DNA of 64,000 bases from Aphrocallistes beatrix (taxonomy: Eukaryota; Porifera; Hexactinellida; Sceptrulophora; Aphrocallistidae). The notes beneath the pieces are model-generated. The model saw only the letters and a program-made list of their open reading frames with translations, had not been told where the DNA came from and did not search any database. Of the stretch, positions 1 through 9,942 are shown piece by piece. The DNA is taken from the NCBI GenBank assembly GCA_963281255.1, contig OY725500.1:3343184-3407183 (forward strand), in the 5' to 3' direction. Numbering within the stretch: the stretch's first letter is position 1; every line of letters starts with the position of its first letter. Position numbers and translations under genes: made by a program.

Positions 1-840
1 CATAATGCCTAGGCAATATGCATAATGCTATTTTCTGAGTCAATATGCATAATGTCCAGACAATATGCATAATGCTGTTTTCTGAGTCAATATGCATAAT
101 GTCCAGACAATATGCATAATGCTTCTCTCATTGGACAATATACGAAATACAATTTTCCATACGCATTATACAAATTTTCTTGTTGTCAGCATTATTTTTA
201 CTAAACAAAGCCTATTTCTACTAATTAATTTGTAACAATTTTGTGAATTGAGTCATAGCCTATGATTGAGTAGCATTTCATTATCATTCTCTCATTATTG
301 TTTGCGTTATCATCATGCGAAGTGCCTGATACATGGAAATATTTCAATGACCCTATTTCTAAATATGTTTAGCATGTTAGGGTAAATCACAGCCGTTAAC
401 TATTACTAAATATATCGTGTAGTTGAAATTCACTGTAATGTTTTAAATAATAACTATAGTTAAGCGGTAAGTAAACTTGATGCGGGCGGTGGAGCAGAGA
501 TAAGTTTCTAATAATAGTTAATGATGGCCTAATCGTACCCATTAATTCATAATTTTTTGCTAGGAGCAAGACCAATGTTTGAACAAGTGGAATTGCGTCG
601 ACCGGTGTTATATAACTAGCGGCAGAGAAATTCAATCAAAAAAGCGCCCGAAATCAAAGGGTTCGTTATGTATATTGCATCAGAACATGATGCATATTGT
701 CCAATGAGAGAAGCATTATGCATATTGTCTGGACATAATGCATATTGACTCAGAAAACAGCATTATGCATATTGTCTGGACATGATACATATTGACTCAG
801 AAAATAGCATTATGCATATTGCCTAGGCATTATGCAAAAT
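1..840. mobile_element. Element with inverted ends made of tandem ATATGCATAATG units
   Basis: Bases 1 to about 150 and about 665 to 833 are inverted copies of each other. Each arm is itself a small array of units such as ATATGCATAATGTCCAGAC, alternating with a TTTTCTGAGTCA variant, and both outer ends carry GCCTAGGC. The 500-bp core is AT-rich with no convincing gene. The left border may lie before the window, so no target duplication can be read. Class unknown; non-autonomous. Confidence 0.6.
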
Positions 841-873
841 GGCCAATTTCTCATATTGCCCATAACATATATA

Positions 874-1428
874 TCCTTACTATTAAAACTCGATTAATGT
901 TTGTGTATGTGTATATCTATCTATATCTGTAACGAATTGATTGAAGAAACTGTCAGGCCCAGAAAGCTGATTATTGGCATGTGGCTGTCTTTTGGCTATG
1001 GCTCCAGTAAGTTCTGAGCTCAGACGAAAATGTCGAGTCATCATGGAATTATGCCGTCATTGTCACATTTTTAAAAGTTAAGCAATACATTTATTCGAGC
1101 ATAACTCAGCCATTATACTACTAGGAGATAGAGGGCTGAAATTTTAATAGATTATGTATATTAATATATCACACATATTGCAAAACTATCATCAAAAAAT
1201 GATGACTCATCACTCTGTTATGGCGTAATCATTACGCATCAAAAATTAAAAAAATGACAAATTTTGTGATTGGTTCGAGTGATACCGATTGTAACAGTAG
1301 GACAGGGGTATTTAAGGATGTCATCTCCCGCATAATTAATCAATGTAACCCCAGGCTCCCACAGGGCGCCTCTGGCAGACACAAAGTGTCCGCCAGCCAC
1401 ACAGCGCAAGCAAGCGAAGCGCGCTTGT
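874..1428 (+). mobile_element. Helitron-like non-autonomous element, family A, full copy
   Basis: Starts TCCTTACTATTAAAACTCG after an A, close to the Helitron 5' pattern (TC...TACTATTAA). It ends GCGAAGCGCGCTTG before a T. The 3' third carries palindromes: GGCGCC-type, GACACAAAGTGTC and AAGCGCGCTT. The middle has TGACGTCAT-like and TGATGACTCATCA blocks. No reading frame is conserved. Helitrons usually end CTRR; here the end is CTTG. Family membership rests on ends and flanks, not on a protein. Confidence 0.6.
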
Positions 1429-1540
1429 AATGATAATAATAATAATATATTTTTGAATAATTTATCTCAAATTTAGATTATAAAAATAGATAGACAGATA
1501 TAAATTAAAATTTAGCGATAGCTGTTAACAGCTTAGCTGT

Positions 1541-2657
1541 TTCCATCCCTGATGATGAGTCGACATTTTCGTCTGAGCTCAGAACTTACTGGAACCATAG
1601 CCAAAAAACTCGCACATATATATATTTCCTTACTATTAGTAGCGCAAGCAAGCGAAGCGCGCTTATATACTACGTATATATCTATATCTGTAACGAATTG
1701 ATTGAAGAAACTGCCATGCGCAGAAAGCTGATTTATGGCATGTGGGAATCTTTTGCCTATGACTCCACTAAGTTCTGAGCTCAGACGAAAATGTCGACTC
1801 ATCATGGACTTATGACGTCATTGTCACTTTTTAAAAGTTAAGCAATAAGTTGTTCGTGCATAACTCACCCATTATAGGGGATAGAAGGCTGAAATTTTAA
1901 TAGATTATGTATATTAATATATCTCACATATGGCATGACTAACATCAAAAAATTTTGACTCACCACTCTGTTATGACGTCATCATTACACATCAAAAATT
2001 GAAAGATTGACAAATTTGGTGATTTTTCGTGCGATATCGATTATAGCAGTAGGACAGACGTATTTGTTGTCCCCGTTATAATTAATCAATGTGATCCCAG
2101 GCGCCCAAAGGGCGCCTCCGGCGGACACAAAGTGTCCGCCAGCCGCGCAGCGCAAGCAAGCGAAGCGCGCTTATATATATATATATATATCTGTAACGAA
2201 TTGATTGAAGAAACTGCTATGCGCAGAAAGCTGATTTATGGCATTTGGGAGTCTTTTGGCTATGGCTCAACTAAGTTCTGATCTCAGATGAAAATGTCGA
2301 TTCATCATCGAATTGACCTCATCACCTTTTTTATAATTTGAAATTTCAGTTTTTCGACTATAACTCAGCCATTTTAGGTGATAGAAAGCTTAATTTTTAA
2401 TAGAATATATCTCACATATGATGCAACTATTGTTAAAAAATGATGACTCATCACTCTGTAATGACGTCATCAATACGCATCAAAAATTTGGTGATTTTTC
2501 GTGCATTTTTGATTATGACAGTAGGATAGCTGTATTTAGAGATTTTATCTCCCCTATAATTGATCAATGTGACCTCGCGCCCGGCGCCCGTATGGCGCCT
2601 CCGGCGGACACATAGTGTCCGCCAGCCGCGCAGCGCAAGCAAGCAAATCGCGCTTGT
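1541..2657 (+). mobile_element. Helitron-like family A, degraded tandem copies
   Basis: A short reversed fragment (1551-1620) is followed by a deleted copy (1629-1662) and two 5'-truncated forward copies (about 1676-2170 and 2189-2657). Each begins at CTGTAACGAATTGATTGAAG and ends at CGCGCTTA or CGCGCTTG. The copies are head-to-tail, so tandem gain rather than independent insertion is likely. ORFs here are shadows of the GC-rich palindromes. Confidence 0.6.
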
Positions 2658-2659
2658 AT

Positions 2660-3300
2660 TAATAATAATAATAATATTAATAATAATACATATACATTTA
2701 AATACGCAGATTTCATATTAATATGTTCATGTTCGCTGTACAATTCAATAATAGTAAGTGTATGTTATGCATGTATGTATGTTTATCCATGTATGTATGC
2801 TTGTAAAGAAAACATTTGTTCCAAATTTTATGGAGAGTGGAGGGGAGTCTATCATTAGGATGTCCTAGCGAAAAATTTAAAAACCGGCTTTGAGATACTG
2901 TGGCTCAAAAACTAGAAATGCTAACCTAAAACAGTTTTACTTGCATCGATATCTTAGACTTATTTACATGAAGAAAATTATTAACATGTGCCACTTTGTG
3001 TCACTAATCACCATCATATATAATGCTCTTGACTAGGGACATTATCAAAGGTAGATATTTTAAAACGAGAGTTAGTAATTGTGTTGAGGCTCGCAATTAT
3101 GAGTAATTAGAATGTGTAGATTACGAATTTGAAATAAAAAATAGAGTATTTTTACACTTTAAGCACATACTCCTTTGTGAATAGACTGACTTTCATACTA
3201 TTTGTATGGAGGTTTTCGTGGTGGTCGAATACTTCGGATACTGTATATATCTTTTTAACATATGCTGCAAGCCAAATCGAAGGATTTTTTTGCGGGCGAT
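2660..3300. other. intergenic/intron sequence
   Basis: A TAATAATAATAAT run at about 2658-2690 and a TATG/TGTATGTATG-rich stretch at about 2760-2800 are the only structure seen. No exon-like or element-like signal was recognised. Confidence 0.5.
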
Positions 3301-3456
3301 CGACCTAAACTTATACTTAAACTAAGTAAATACTTTATTTTTACGGAGAAAATAAGCATAAACTAAGTATTTCCATTACTTAGTTTTCAAAAATTATGTA
3401 CAATACTTAGTTTCGTGCTTAGTATTGGGAAAAACTAAGTACAAAACGAAGTATTA

Positions 3457-4691
3457 CCGGGTGATTCAAAAAAATGCAACCCAAATGTAATTGACTACTG
3501 TGACCACAATTCTTAACTAAACAAAGCAAAACACGAAATATATGGAGAATACCGTACAGTAAAAATTACAATCTACAATTCAGGATCTAAAGTCAATAAT
3601 TGGGTAATCGGAGCAAATGTTCGAAGTGACCTCCTTTTAGTTCTGTACATTTCTTGAGTCATGCCGCCGAGTTATTCATGACATTTTTGCATAACGAGCG
3701 TGGAATAGCCCTAATTGTTTCCCTGATATTTTCTTTTATCTCGCTGATGCATTTAAGCTTAGTAGAATATTCTCGATCCTTAAGATATCCCCATAAGTAG
3801 AAATATGGGGGATTTAAGTCGGGACTATAGGGGCCCACTCAAAATCCGTCTTGGGACTGATTAATCTTGCCCCAAAGTGTTCTTTGCCGATATCTTGAGA
3901 GATTGGAGGCGACTTTCCTCAAAGAAAAATGATCACCCGAAATGGCAGTCCATACGGTACATTTTTCTGAGTGTAGTGGTTTCTCAGCAACTTCCGTCGG
4001 TCTTTGGGTTCCCCAAAACACGTTTGTCTTCGAGTTGACTTTTCCATTTAGGTGAAAGTAAGCTTCATCAGACATCCACAACTGTGAAAGAAAGCGACCT
4101 TGACTTTCAATTTTCTCCAAAAGTTTCAACGCCATTGGGGAGCCTTTTCGATTTTTCCACAGTTGTTAACATTTGTTTGGTCTATTCGATATAGAAATCT
4201 CTTGAGATCATCAATTAGGACCCTCCTGACCGTGCTAGCAGAGATTTCTCCACCCAAAAACAAAGATTGTTTCCTACGCTTGATTGATCTTTGGAGGCTA
4301 AAATCAACCGAATTTCGGACCGTCTCAATAACCTCAGCTGTTCGCTTCTTTGGTCGGCCAGAATGCGTTGGCCTGTCATCAGACTTGCAATTGAGGTTTT
4401 GAACTGTCCCATATTTCCTAAACTTCTCCACCCAATGATAGATCATTGATTTATCGGAGGAAACCACCGTCTGGAATGATGTACGAAATTGCGTTTTACA
4501 GCTTCGTATGAAGAGGTTCTAAAGTAATGTTCCACACAAAAAAGTCGGTACTGCAGCACCCAATTTGGCACTTTCTGATTGTCGAGACTCATAACAACTT
4601 TGAAATCTAATAAAAATTGAATTGATTAAGAGATAAAAATAATACGATGACCCCCAAAGAATTTGGGTAACATTTTTTTTTAACTACCCTG
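3457..4691 (-). mobile_element. Tc1/mariner (Tc3-like) transposon, inactive
   Basis: A 1235-bp element flanked by TA (3455-3456 and 4692-4693). Inverted ends are CCGGGTGATTCAAAAAAATG and, reversed from the right, CAGGGTAGTTAAAAAAAAAT. It holds a broken transposase on the minus strand (separate entry). It is inserted into a CTTAGTTT-rich element. Confidence 0.8.
3839..4467 (-). pseudogene. Tc3-like DDE transposase pseudogene
   Basis: The N-terminal piece (4126-4467) contains the helix-turn-helix DNA-binding region: a SMIYHWVEKFRKYGTVQN helix, a GRPKKRT AT-hook-like link and a second helix ending STVRRVLIDDL. The C-terminal piece (3839-4135) is in another frame and contains WMSDEAYFHLNGKVN, which carries a catalytic Asp, then FWGTQRP and VWTAIS. 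The frame changes at about 4130. The final D/E region is missing or degraded. These transposases cut and paste at TA sites in the nucleus; this copy cannot make a full enzyme. Confidence 0.8.
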
Positions 4692-5015
4692 TATACTTAA
4701 TTTTTTGAGTGTTTAATTAAGTATTTGAAAGAGCTGTAACACTAAGTATTTAGTACTTAGTTTCATTATAAGTTTGAGTATTTTTGAAAAGTCTAGTGAA
4801 TAAGGTCCCAGGAGCCTTATTCCCTAAACTTCTTAAACTTATACTTAACCTAAGACTACCGAAATGTACCACAGTGGACAACGTTATGGCTTCTTTCCCA
4901 TTGAAAATGGCTGGAGACATCCGCGATATCGCGAGTTTTCGATAATCTAGGGTTAAACTAAGTAATGCTTAGTTTTATATTTAGTTTTATTTATATATAA
5001 TCACTTATACATATA

Positions 5016-5203
5016 CAGTCGACTCCGCTTAATAGGGTCACATCGGTCAGAGGACATTTTGCCCCGATTAAGCGGAGAACCCTATTAACCGAAAATATTT
5101 TGTATTAGCTTCTATGTGTGAGAGCTATTCCGGTCCTGCCAAAAGTGGCCCGATTAAGCGGTTGACCCGATTAAACAGTGATCCTATTATGCGGAGTCGA
5201 CTG
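5016..5203. mobile_element. pogo/Tigger-like miniature element
   Basis: A 188-bp element with ends CAGTCGACTCCGCTTAATAG and, reversed, CAGTCGACTCCGCATAATAG, preceded by TA. The right TA is altered to TC. Internal GATTAAGCGG repeats mirror the ends. A second copy is at 48108-48278 and a 5' fragment at about 45698. Confidence 0.65.
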
Positions 5204-5536
5204 TCCTTAATTAACTTTTTACTCAGTTTTTGTTTAGATTCATGCTAAACTAAATATTGCATACTTCTCAATCATGCTGTAAATAATTTCGTTAAGCATT
5301 TAGAAACATGAAAGTATCAAGGTCAATTTTTCAATAATAAGTATATCTGTTGGTATTTAAGGATTAAATTACTCATCAATGTACTATGGATTTTGCTAAC
5401 TCATTTCCGGTTAAGTCATTTTGGACATAGAAATCTTAGAAATGTAGGATCCATGCAATAAATAGAATGGACTCCAGGTCATTATTAAATAATTATTTAC
5501 ACATTTTCTCATTATCTTTTAACGCATAATTCTGAA

Positions 5537-6195
5537 TTGATCACAATTTGAAATTTTCCCCAAGTTAATCAAATCACCTTTCAATTTACTTAATTCCATC
5601 ACTATAACATGTTACTGTACTGAATACGTCACATTAGAGTGAGTGTTGTGGATAATATGAAGGTGAAACTAAATGTTTTATTAATACATAGTTTTGATCA
5701 TGAGTATTACATTCAAGCAGAAACACCAAATCCAAAATAAGAATAAACATTACAAACATTATTTAGATTGATTTTTGAAGTTAATTAAGTCTCCTCAGAC
5801 TTTGACTTTCGAATATATAAGTAAATACTAAGTATTGTACTTAAACTTAGGGAACCTTAGTTTAAGTACAATACTTAGTATTTACTTAGTTTTGGTACTT
5901 AGTTTTTTGGGCAAATTTAAGGATTTTTTAAGTCTGAAGAGACTGAATAACTTCAAAAATCAATCTAAATAATGTTTGTTTAATGTTCATTCATATTTTG
6001 GATTTGATATTTCTGCTTGAACGTGATACTCATGATCAAAACTACCTATTAAAACATTTAGTTTCACTTTCATATTATCAACAATACTCACTCTAATGTG
6101 ACGCATTCAGTACAGTAACATGTTATAGTGATGGATTTAAGTAAATTGAAAGATGATTTGATTAACTTGGGGAAAATTTCAAATTGTGATCACAA
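5537..6195. repeat. 650-bp fold-back (inverted repeat) element
   Basis: The left arm begins TTGATCACAATTTGAAATTT and the right arm ends with its near-complement at about 6195. The arms are about 320 bases each and meet at a central TACTTAAACTTAGGGAACC / TTAGTTTAAGTA palindrome near 5855. No coding sequence. The two arms have diverged by scattered substitutions and small indels. Confidence 0.7.
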
Positions 6196-6254
6196 ATGGC
6201 CTAATATGATTTGCTTCGTTCTCTGAAGGCGCAATAATTGGGACATGTGAGCAG

Positions 6255-6326
6255 TCAATACGTCATAGCACTAAAGGAAATACATCCTTCTCTAGAGGCA
6301 ATTGCTGAAATTCTAAATTCTGAGAA
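6255..6326 (+). CDS. candidate exon of p190RhoGAP-like gene (tentative)
   Basis: The open segment reads QYVIALKEIHPSLEAIAEIL, an amphipathic helix-like peptide of 23 codons. It starts after GAGCAG and ends at GAGAA/GTAATA. The end phase (two bases, AA) fits the one-base start of the exon at 14519, giving an Asn codon. The acceptor has a poor pyrimidine tract and the exon is short, so this is the weakest member of the chain. It sits just right of a 650-bp fold-back element. If wrong, it is chance coding potential in intron sequence. Confidence 0.35.
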
Positions 6327-7441
6327 GTAATAAATTCCTTTGCATGTATGCACAGTGAATCTGATACAGCATTGATACAGGTTTAGAGATTCCATGAGAA
6401 GTTCAAATGAGACTAGGAGGCATATAATGAGAGCTAATAGTAGATCAAAGGAGAGACTTGACAAATTTTTTTATCACAACTGCATAAATATTCCTCTAGT
6501 TATCCTATATCTACTGATAAATTCTCATCGTTGCATCAATCGAAGGGATTTAATTAATCTATTTCAAAACACTTTACCTAGCTAAGAATCAATTTCAAAA
6601 GGAAAAAGAACAAGTTCGATTCACAGATATGAATTTAATTGCTGATTAGAAAATTTGTAAATAGTTATTTTATTTAATTCTTAAATACTGACAGTTATAC
6701 CAAATATTGATAGATTAACCTTGATCCTTTCATGTTTTTAATGTATAAGGAAATTAAAGTGGTACTTAGTTTTGTGAAAAACTAAGTTTATACTTATAGA
6801 ACTAATTATTTAATTAAGTATTTGAAAGAGTGATAATACTAAAAAACTAAGTATTACTTAGTTTAAGTAAAATGTTTAAGTACCGGGTTGTCCTTACTAA
6901 TCGGTTTATTCTTACTCTTTATAGTGTAAAAAATTCCAGGTTTACTAGTACATTCCATCAGTTTTTTATTACTCGGTTTATTCTTATAATCGGTTTATCC
7001 TTACTATTGATTTATTATTACTTCAGTTTATCCTTGAATCGGTTTATCCTTACTATCGGTTTATTCTTACTATATTCATCTGAAAAGAAATAGTGAGAAA
7101 AAACCGGTTTCGACTGTAAAAGTACAAGTTTGAGGCGTTTAGTGATAAGGCTCCAGGTATCAAAATTTCAAATTTCAAAGGGCTAATAAGCTGCCAAGAC
7201 GAGAGCAGAGCTGATGAGATAGTAATTTTAAATGATTTAAAATACAATTGATTATATTTATACTTATAATATAGTGGAGATTTGAACCTGAGTGCAACTA
7301 TTTAAATATTTTCACATCTTCGTCTGATGGGAAGTTTGTATTGCATAAAACGATAGTACTAGATGATAGATTTCACTGAAAATGGTAAACGGATACCTCG
7401 AAATCTTTATGAAGTTATAAAAGTGTATTTATTGTACACAT
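6327..7441. repeat. AT-rich stretch with a TCGGTTTATTCTTACTA minisatellite
   Basis: Between about 6880 and 7080 there are seven or eight degenerate copies of a roughly 20-base unit TCGGTTTATYCTTACTA. The rest is AT-rich with CTTAGTTT words. A possible coding stretch at 6394-6585 was examined and rejected. Confidence 0.5.
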
Positions 7442-7449
7442 GTGTACAT

Positions 7450-8077
7450 TAGGGTGGTTTTCTTTCCTGTAGGAGTTCGCTCTCGTTGCTTTTTGATTTT
7501 ATTAGATGATGTTGCATTGCTCAAAAAATTTCAGCGTTCTGTCATTACTGCAAATAACTGTGCAACAGTTCTCCATTTCTCTATTGTATTCTCTATTAAT
7601 AATGTTGGGACCTCAAGGCTATCTTGTTCTAGTCTCAAATCTTTGGTACAGAGCTGATTTTATTAAAAAAGACGCTGCTATTATGCTACAAACGAAATTT
7701 AATTTCATTCTGAGGAATATTTTTCGAAATATGGGATATAAAATATCCTAATAGTATCATCATATAGAAATATTTCATCTGCCATATTTCGAAAAATAAG
7801 ACTCAAGAATGATATGAAATTAATTTATAGCATAATAGCCGCGTCCTATCAAATAAAATGAGTTCTGTATCAAGGATTTGAGACCAGAACAGGACATCTT
7901 TTAAGTCCGTATATCCTTAATATAAAATACAATAGAAAAATAGAGAATTGGTGAACAGTCATTTCCAGTAGCGGTAGAACGTTGAAAATTTTCGAGCAAC
8001 TCAACATCATCAGATAAAATCAGGAAGCAACGAGAGCGAACTCCTACCACAAAAAAGTGTTTTTCTGAAATGCCCTA
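7450..8077. mobile_element. hAT-type fold-back miniature element
   Basis: A 628-bp element with 8-bp target duplication GTGTACAT (7442-7449 and 8078-8085). Ends are TAGGGTGGTTTT and ...GCCCTA. Both arms include the shared inverted block GGAGTTCGCTCTCGTTGC, and nearly the whole element is palindromic, turning at about 7755. No transposase. Confidence 0.8.
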
Positions 8078-8091
8078 GTGTACATGTATGC

Positions 8092-8656
8092 TAGGGTTTT
8101 TAATCCCGGTCTAAAATTCCAATCCCGGGATTTCGGGATTGACAAATTCTGAATCCCGGGATCCCGGGATTAGTAATTTTCAAGAATTGGTATGCTAGTA
8201 TTTGTATATATAACGAGACTATTTTTGAATTACGGAAATTGTTTACTACCTGAATTACACTGAGCTAATTTCCCACATAGGGAACGCTTGAAATATTTCC
8301 AAATAGGTGCACCTGCAAAATTTTGCAAAACGATTTTCTCAGCCATCATATAGATATTGTAAATTTGAAGTGTAAGAGTCACATACAAACACTTTTATAA
8401 TACATCAGAAAGGTCCTTGCAAGTTCAATTTGACCATATTATTAGTATCACAACTTTGTATAGTATATTAATCAAAGTGTGTTATATATATTGAATCACT
8501 ATTTCATCCAATTATGGGAAACCCTGTATTTACAAACCAATAGACATTACAACAAATGTGTGATATACGTATAAACTGCATTAATCATCAGTATCCCGGG
8601 ATTGAAAAATGAATCCCGGGCTAAAACAAGCCGGGATCCCGGGATTAACAACCCTA
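8092..8656. mobile_element. hAT miniature element with AATCCCGGG subterminal repeats
   Basis: A 565-bp element with 8-bp target duplication ATGTATGC (8084-8091 and 8657-8664). Inverted ends TAGGGTTTTTAATCCCGG and CCGGGATTAACAACCCTA are followed by clustered AATCCCGGGATT repeats at both ends. The same repeats border a hAT transposase fragment at 63.4-63.9 kb, its likely autonomous relative. A loose copy of the repeats is at 49484-49530. Confidence 0.85.
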
Positions 8657-8901
8657 ATGTATGCACACTGGTACGAATGCATGTACACTAAAAGTGAATA
8701 TGTCATCGACCAAATGAAAATAGGCAAAGATTTTGGACAGTTATGTCCAGCCAAATATTTGGTTGGTCCAACATGTGAGTTACTTAACATTGACGGGATA
8801 ATAGTACTACATAATGAATTGACAAGAAATTTTTCGAAACAGTGTAGCTTTAATACTAAATGTTATTAATCATTATTACAACTAATTTAAAGATCTTTTC
8901 G

Positions 8902-9239
8902 GTAAACGGACACTTCGTCGCACGTATTTTTCGTCGCGGACATTTCGTCCTCTGAACATTAGTTACCGGACAATGTGTAGCGGATTCTTCCTCTCTGTTG
9001 GAACGGAAGTTGAGCTTTTGAGTGGAGTATGTTTGAAAAAATGGTGAAAATGAGGGCTTTTGATCGAGAAATAAGTAGATGCGAAAGGGATATTTCAGGG
9101 GACTAAAATTCCGCGTGACGGAAATTTAAGGATGAAAGTTCCACTACCGGTTGTCCGGTAACTAATGTTTAGAGGACGAATTATCTATGCGACGAACTGT
9201 CCGCAACGAAATGTCCATGCGACGAAGTGTCCGCCAGTC
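8902..9239. mobile_element. Mutator-like miniature element, 10-bp target duplication
   Basis: A 338-bp palindromic element flanked by GATCTTTTCG (8892-8901 and 9240-9249). Ends are GTAAACGGACACTTCGTCGC and, reversed, GACTGGCGGACACTTCGTCG. Internal blocks CGTCCTCTGAACATTAG and CTAATGTTTAGAGGACG mirror each other. A 10-bp duplication suggests the Mutator group. A 5'-truncated relative is at about 62219-62553 and scraps occur at 23290-23340 and 59870-59920. Confidence 0.65.
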
Positions 9240-9401
9240 GATCTTTTCGCTATTACATGATACAAATAGTAGCTTCATATACTACGATCCTTCTGATCAA
9301 GTAATCAGCTGATGAACATGTCGGGTCAGTTTGGCATGACCATAAAGACATTCTAAAGTATTGAGAAAAGTAGCTACTTGGGGACGAATAAAATATTTGT
9401 G

Positions 9402-9657
9402 CAGGGGCCTTATTCACTAAACTACTCAAACCTATTCTTAAACTAAGTAAATACTTAGTTTTCGCTAAGTATTTCAACTCTTTCAAATACTGAATTAAAT
9501 ACTTGGTTTTATACTTAGTTTTACTTAGTTTCGGGAATTCCAACTTAGTTTTTGTAAACTAAGTGATGGAAATACTTACATTATGCTTATTTTCTCTGTA
9601 AAAAGTATTTACTTAGTATAAGTTTAAGTTTAAGAATTTTAGTGAATAAAGCCCCTG
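9402..9657. mobile_element. CTTAGTTT-rich miniature inverted-repeat element
   Basis: Ends CAGGGGCCTTATTCACTAAA and, reversed, CAGGGGCTTTATTCACTAAA are inverted. The inside is nearly all ACTTAGTTT/AAACTAAGT words. No clear target duplication is present, so the exact class is open. Confidence 0.65.
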
Positions 9658-9942
9658 AACTCCATTATTACTTATATTAAACAGCAACCTCACTTAATTC
9701 AAACAGACCAAGAAGAACAATAGAATTAATATTAGCATCATTAAGTGTTTTAGAATCAAAGAAATAAACTTTGATTTGAGCACCAAATTTCATCCAAATA
9801 ATATTTTGTTCAACATTAAATTAAATACAGAATGTACTAACATACTCATTATTTTAGATTTCAATTGATAAATAGAGAATCCATTGCTAAAAATCAATAA
9901 TATTACGTTTATAGTAGATACACCAAAACGGATTCTAACACT

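Larger units (their letters stand above)
3300..4820. mobile_element. CTTAGTTT-rich miniature element, split by a Tc3-like insertion
   Basis: Repeated ACTAAGTA/TACTTAGTTT words occur on both sides of the Tc3-like element (3310-3456 and 4692-4820). The right side closes with CTAGTGAATAAGG. The same family is seen at 9402-9657, where the ends CAGGGGCCTTATTCACTAAA and TTTAGTGAATAAAGCCCCTG are inverted. Further related words occur near 4820-5000, 5820-5910, 6750-6870 and 12050-12250. Confidence 0.5.

Noticed and set aside
2418-2642. Overlapping ORFs on both strands with Arg/Ala-rich ends
   Set aside because: They lie in the palindromic 3' cassette of Helitron-like copies; the same shadow ORF recurs at 13605, 17180, 17275, 25339, 33825, 37580 and 51746.
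4100-4402. Plus-strand 100-residue ORF
   Set aside because: Antisense to the Tc3-like transposase, no domain.
6394-6585. Open plus frame MRSSNETRRHIMRANSRSKE... as another exon of the large gene
   Set aside because: The acceptor GATACAG and entry phase would fit, but no GT gives the phase needed for the exon at 14519 and the frame closes in a stop.
7506-7751. 81-residue plus ORF
   Set aside because: Inside one arm of a palindromic hAT miniature element; the other arm does not keep the frame.
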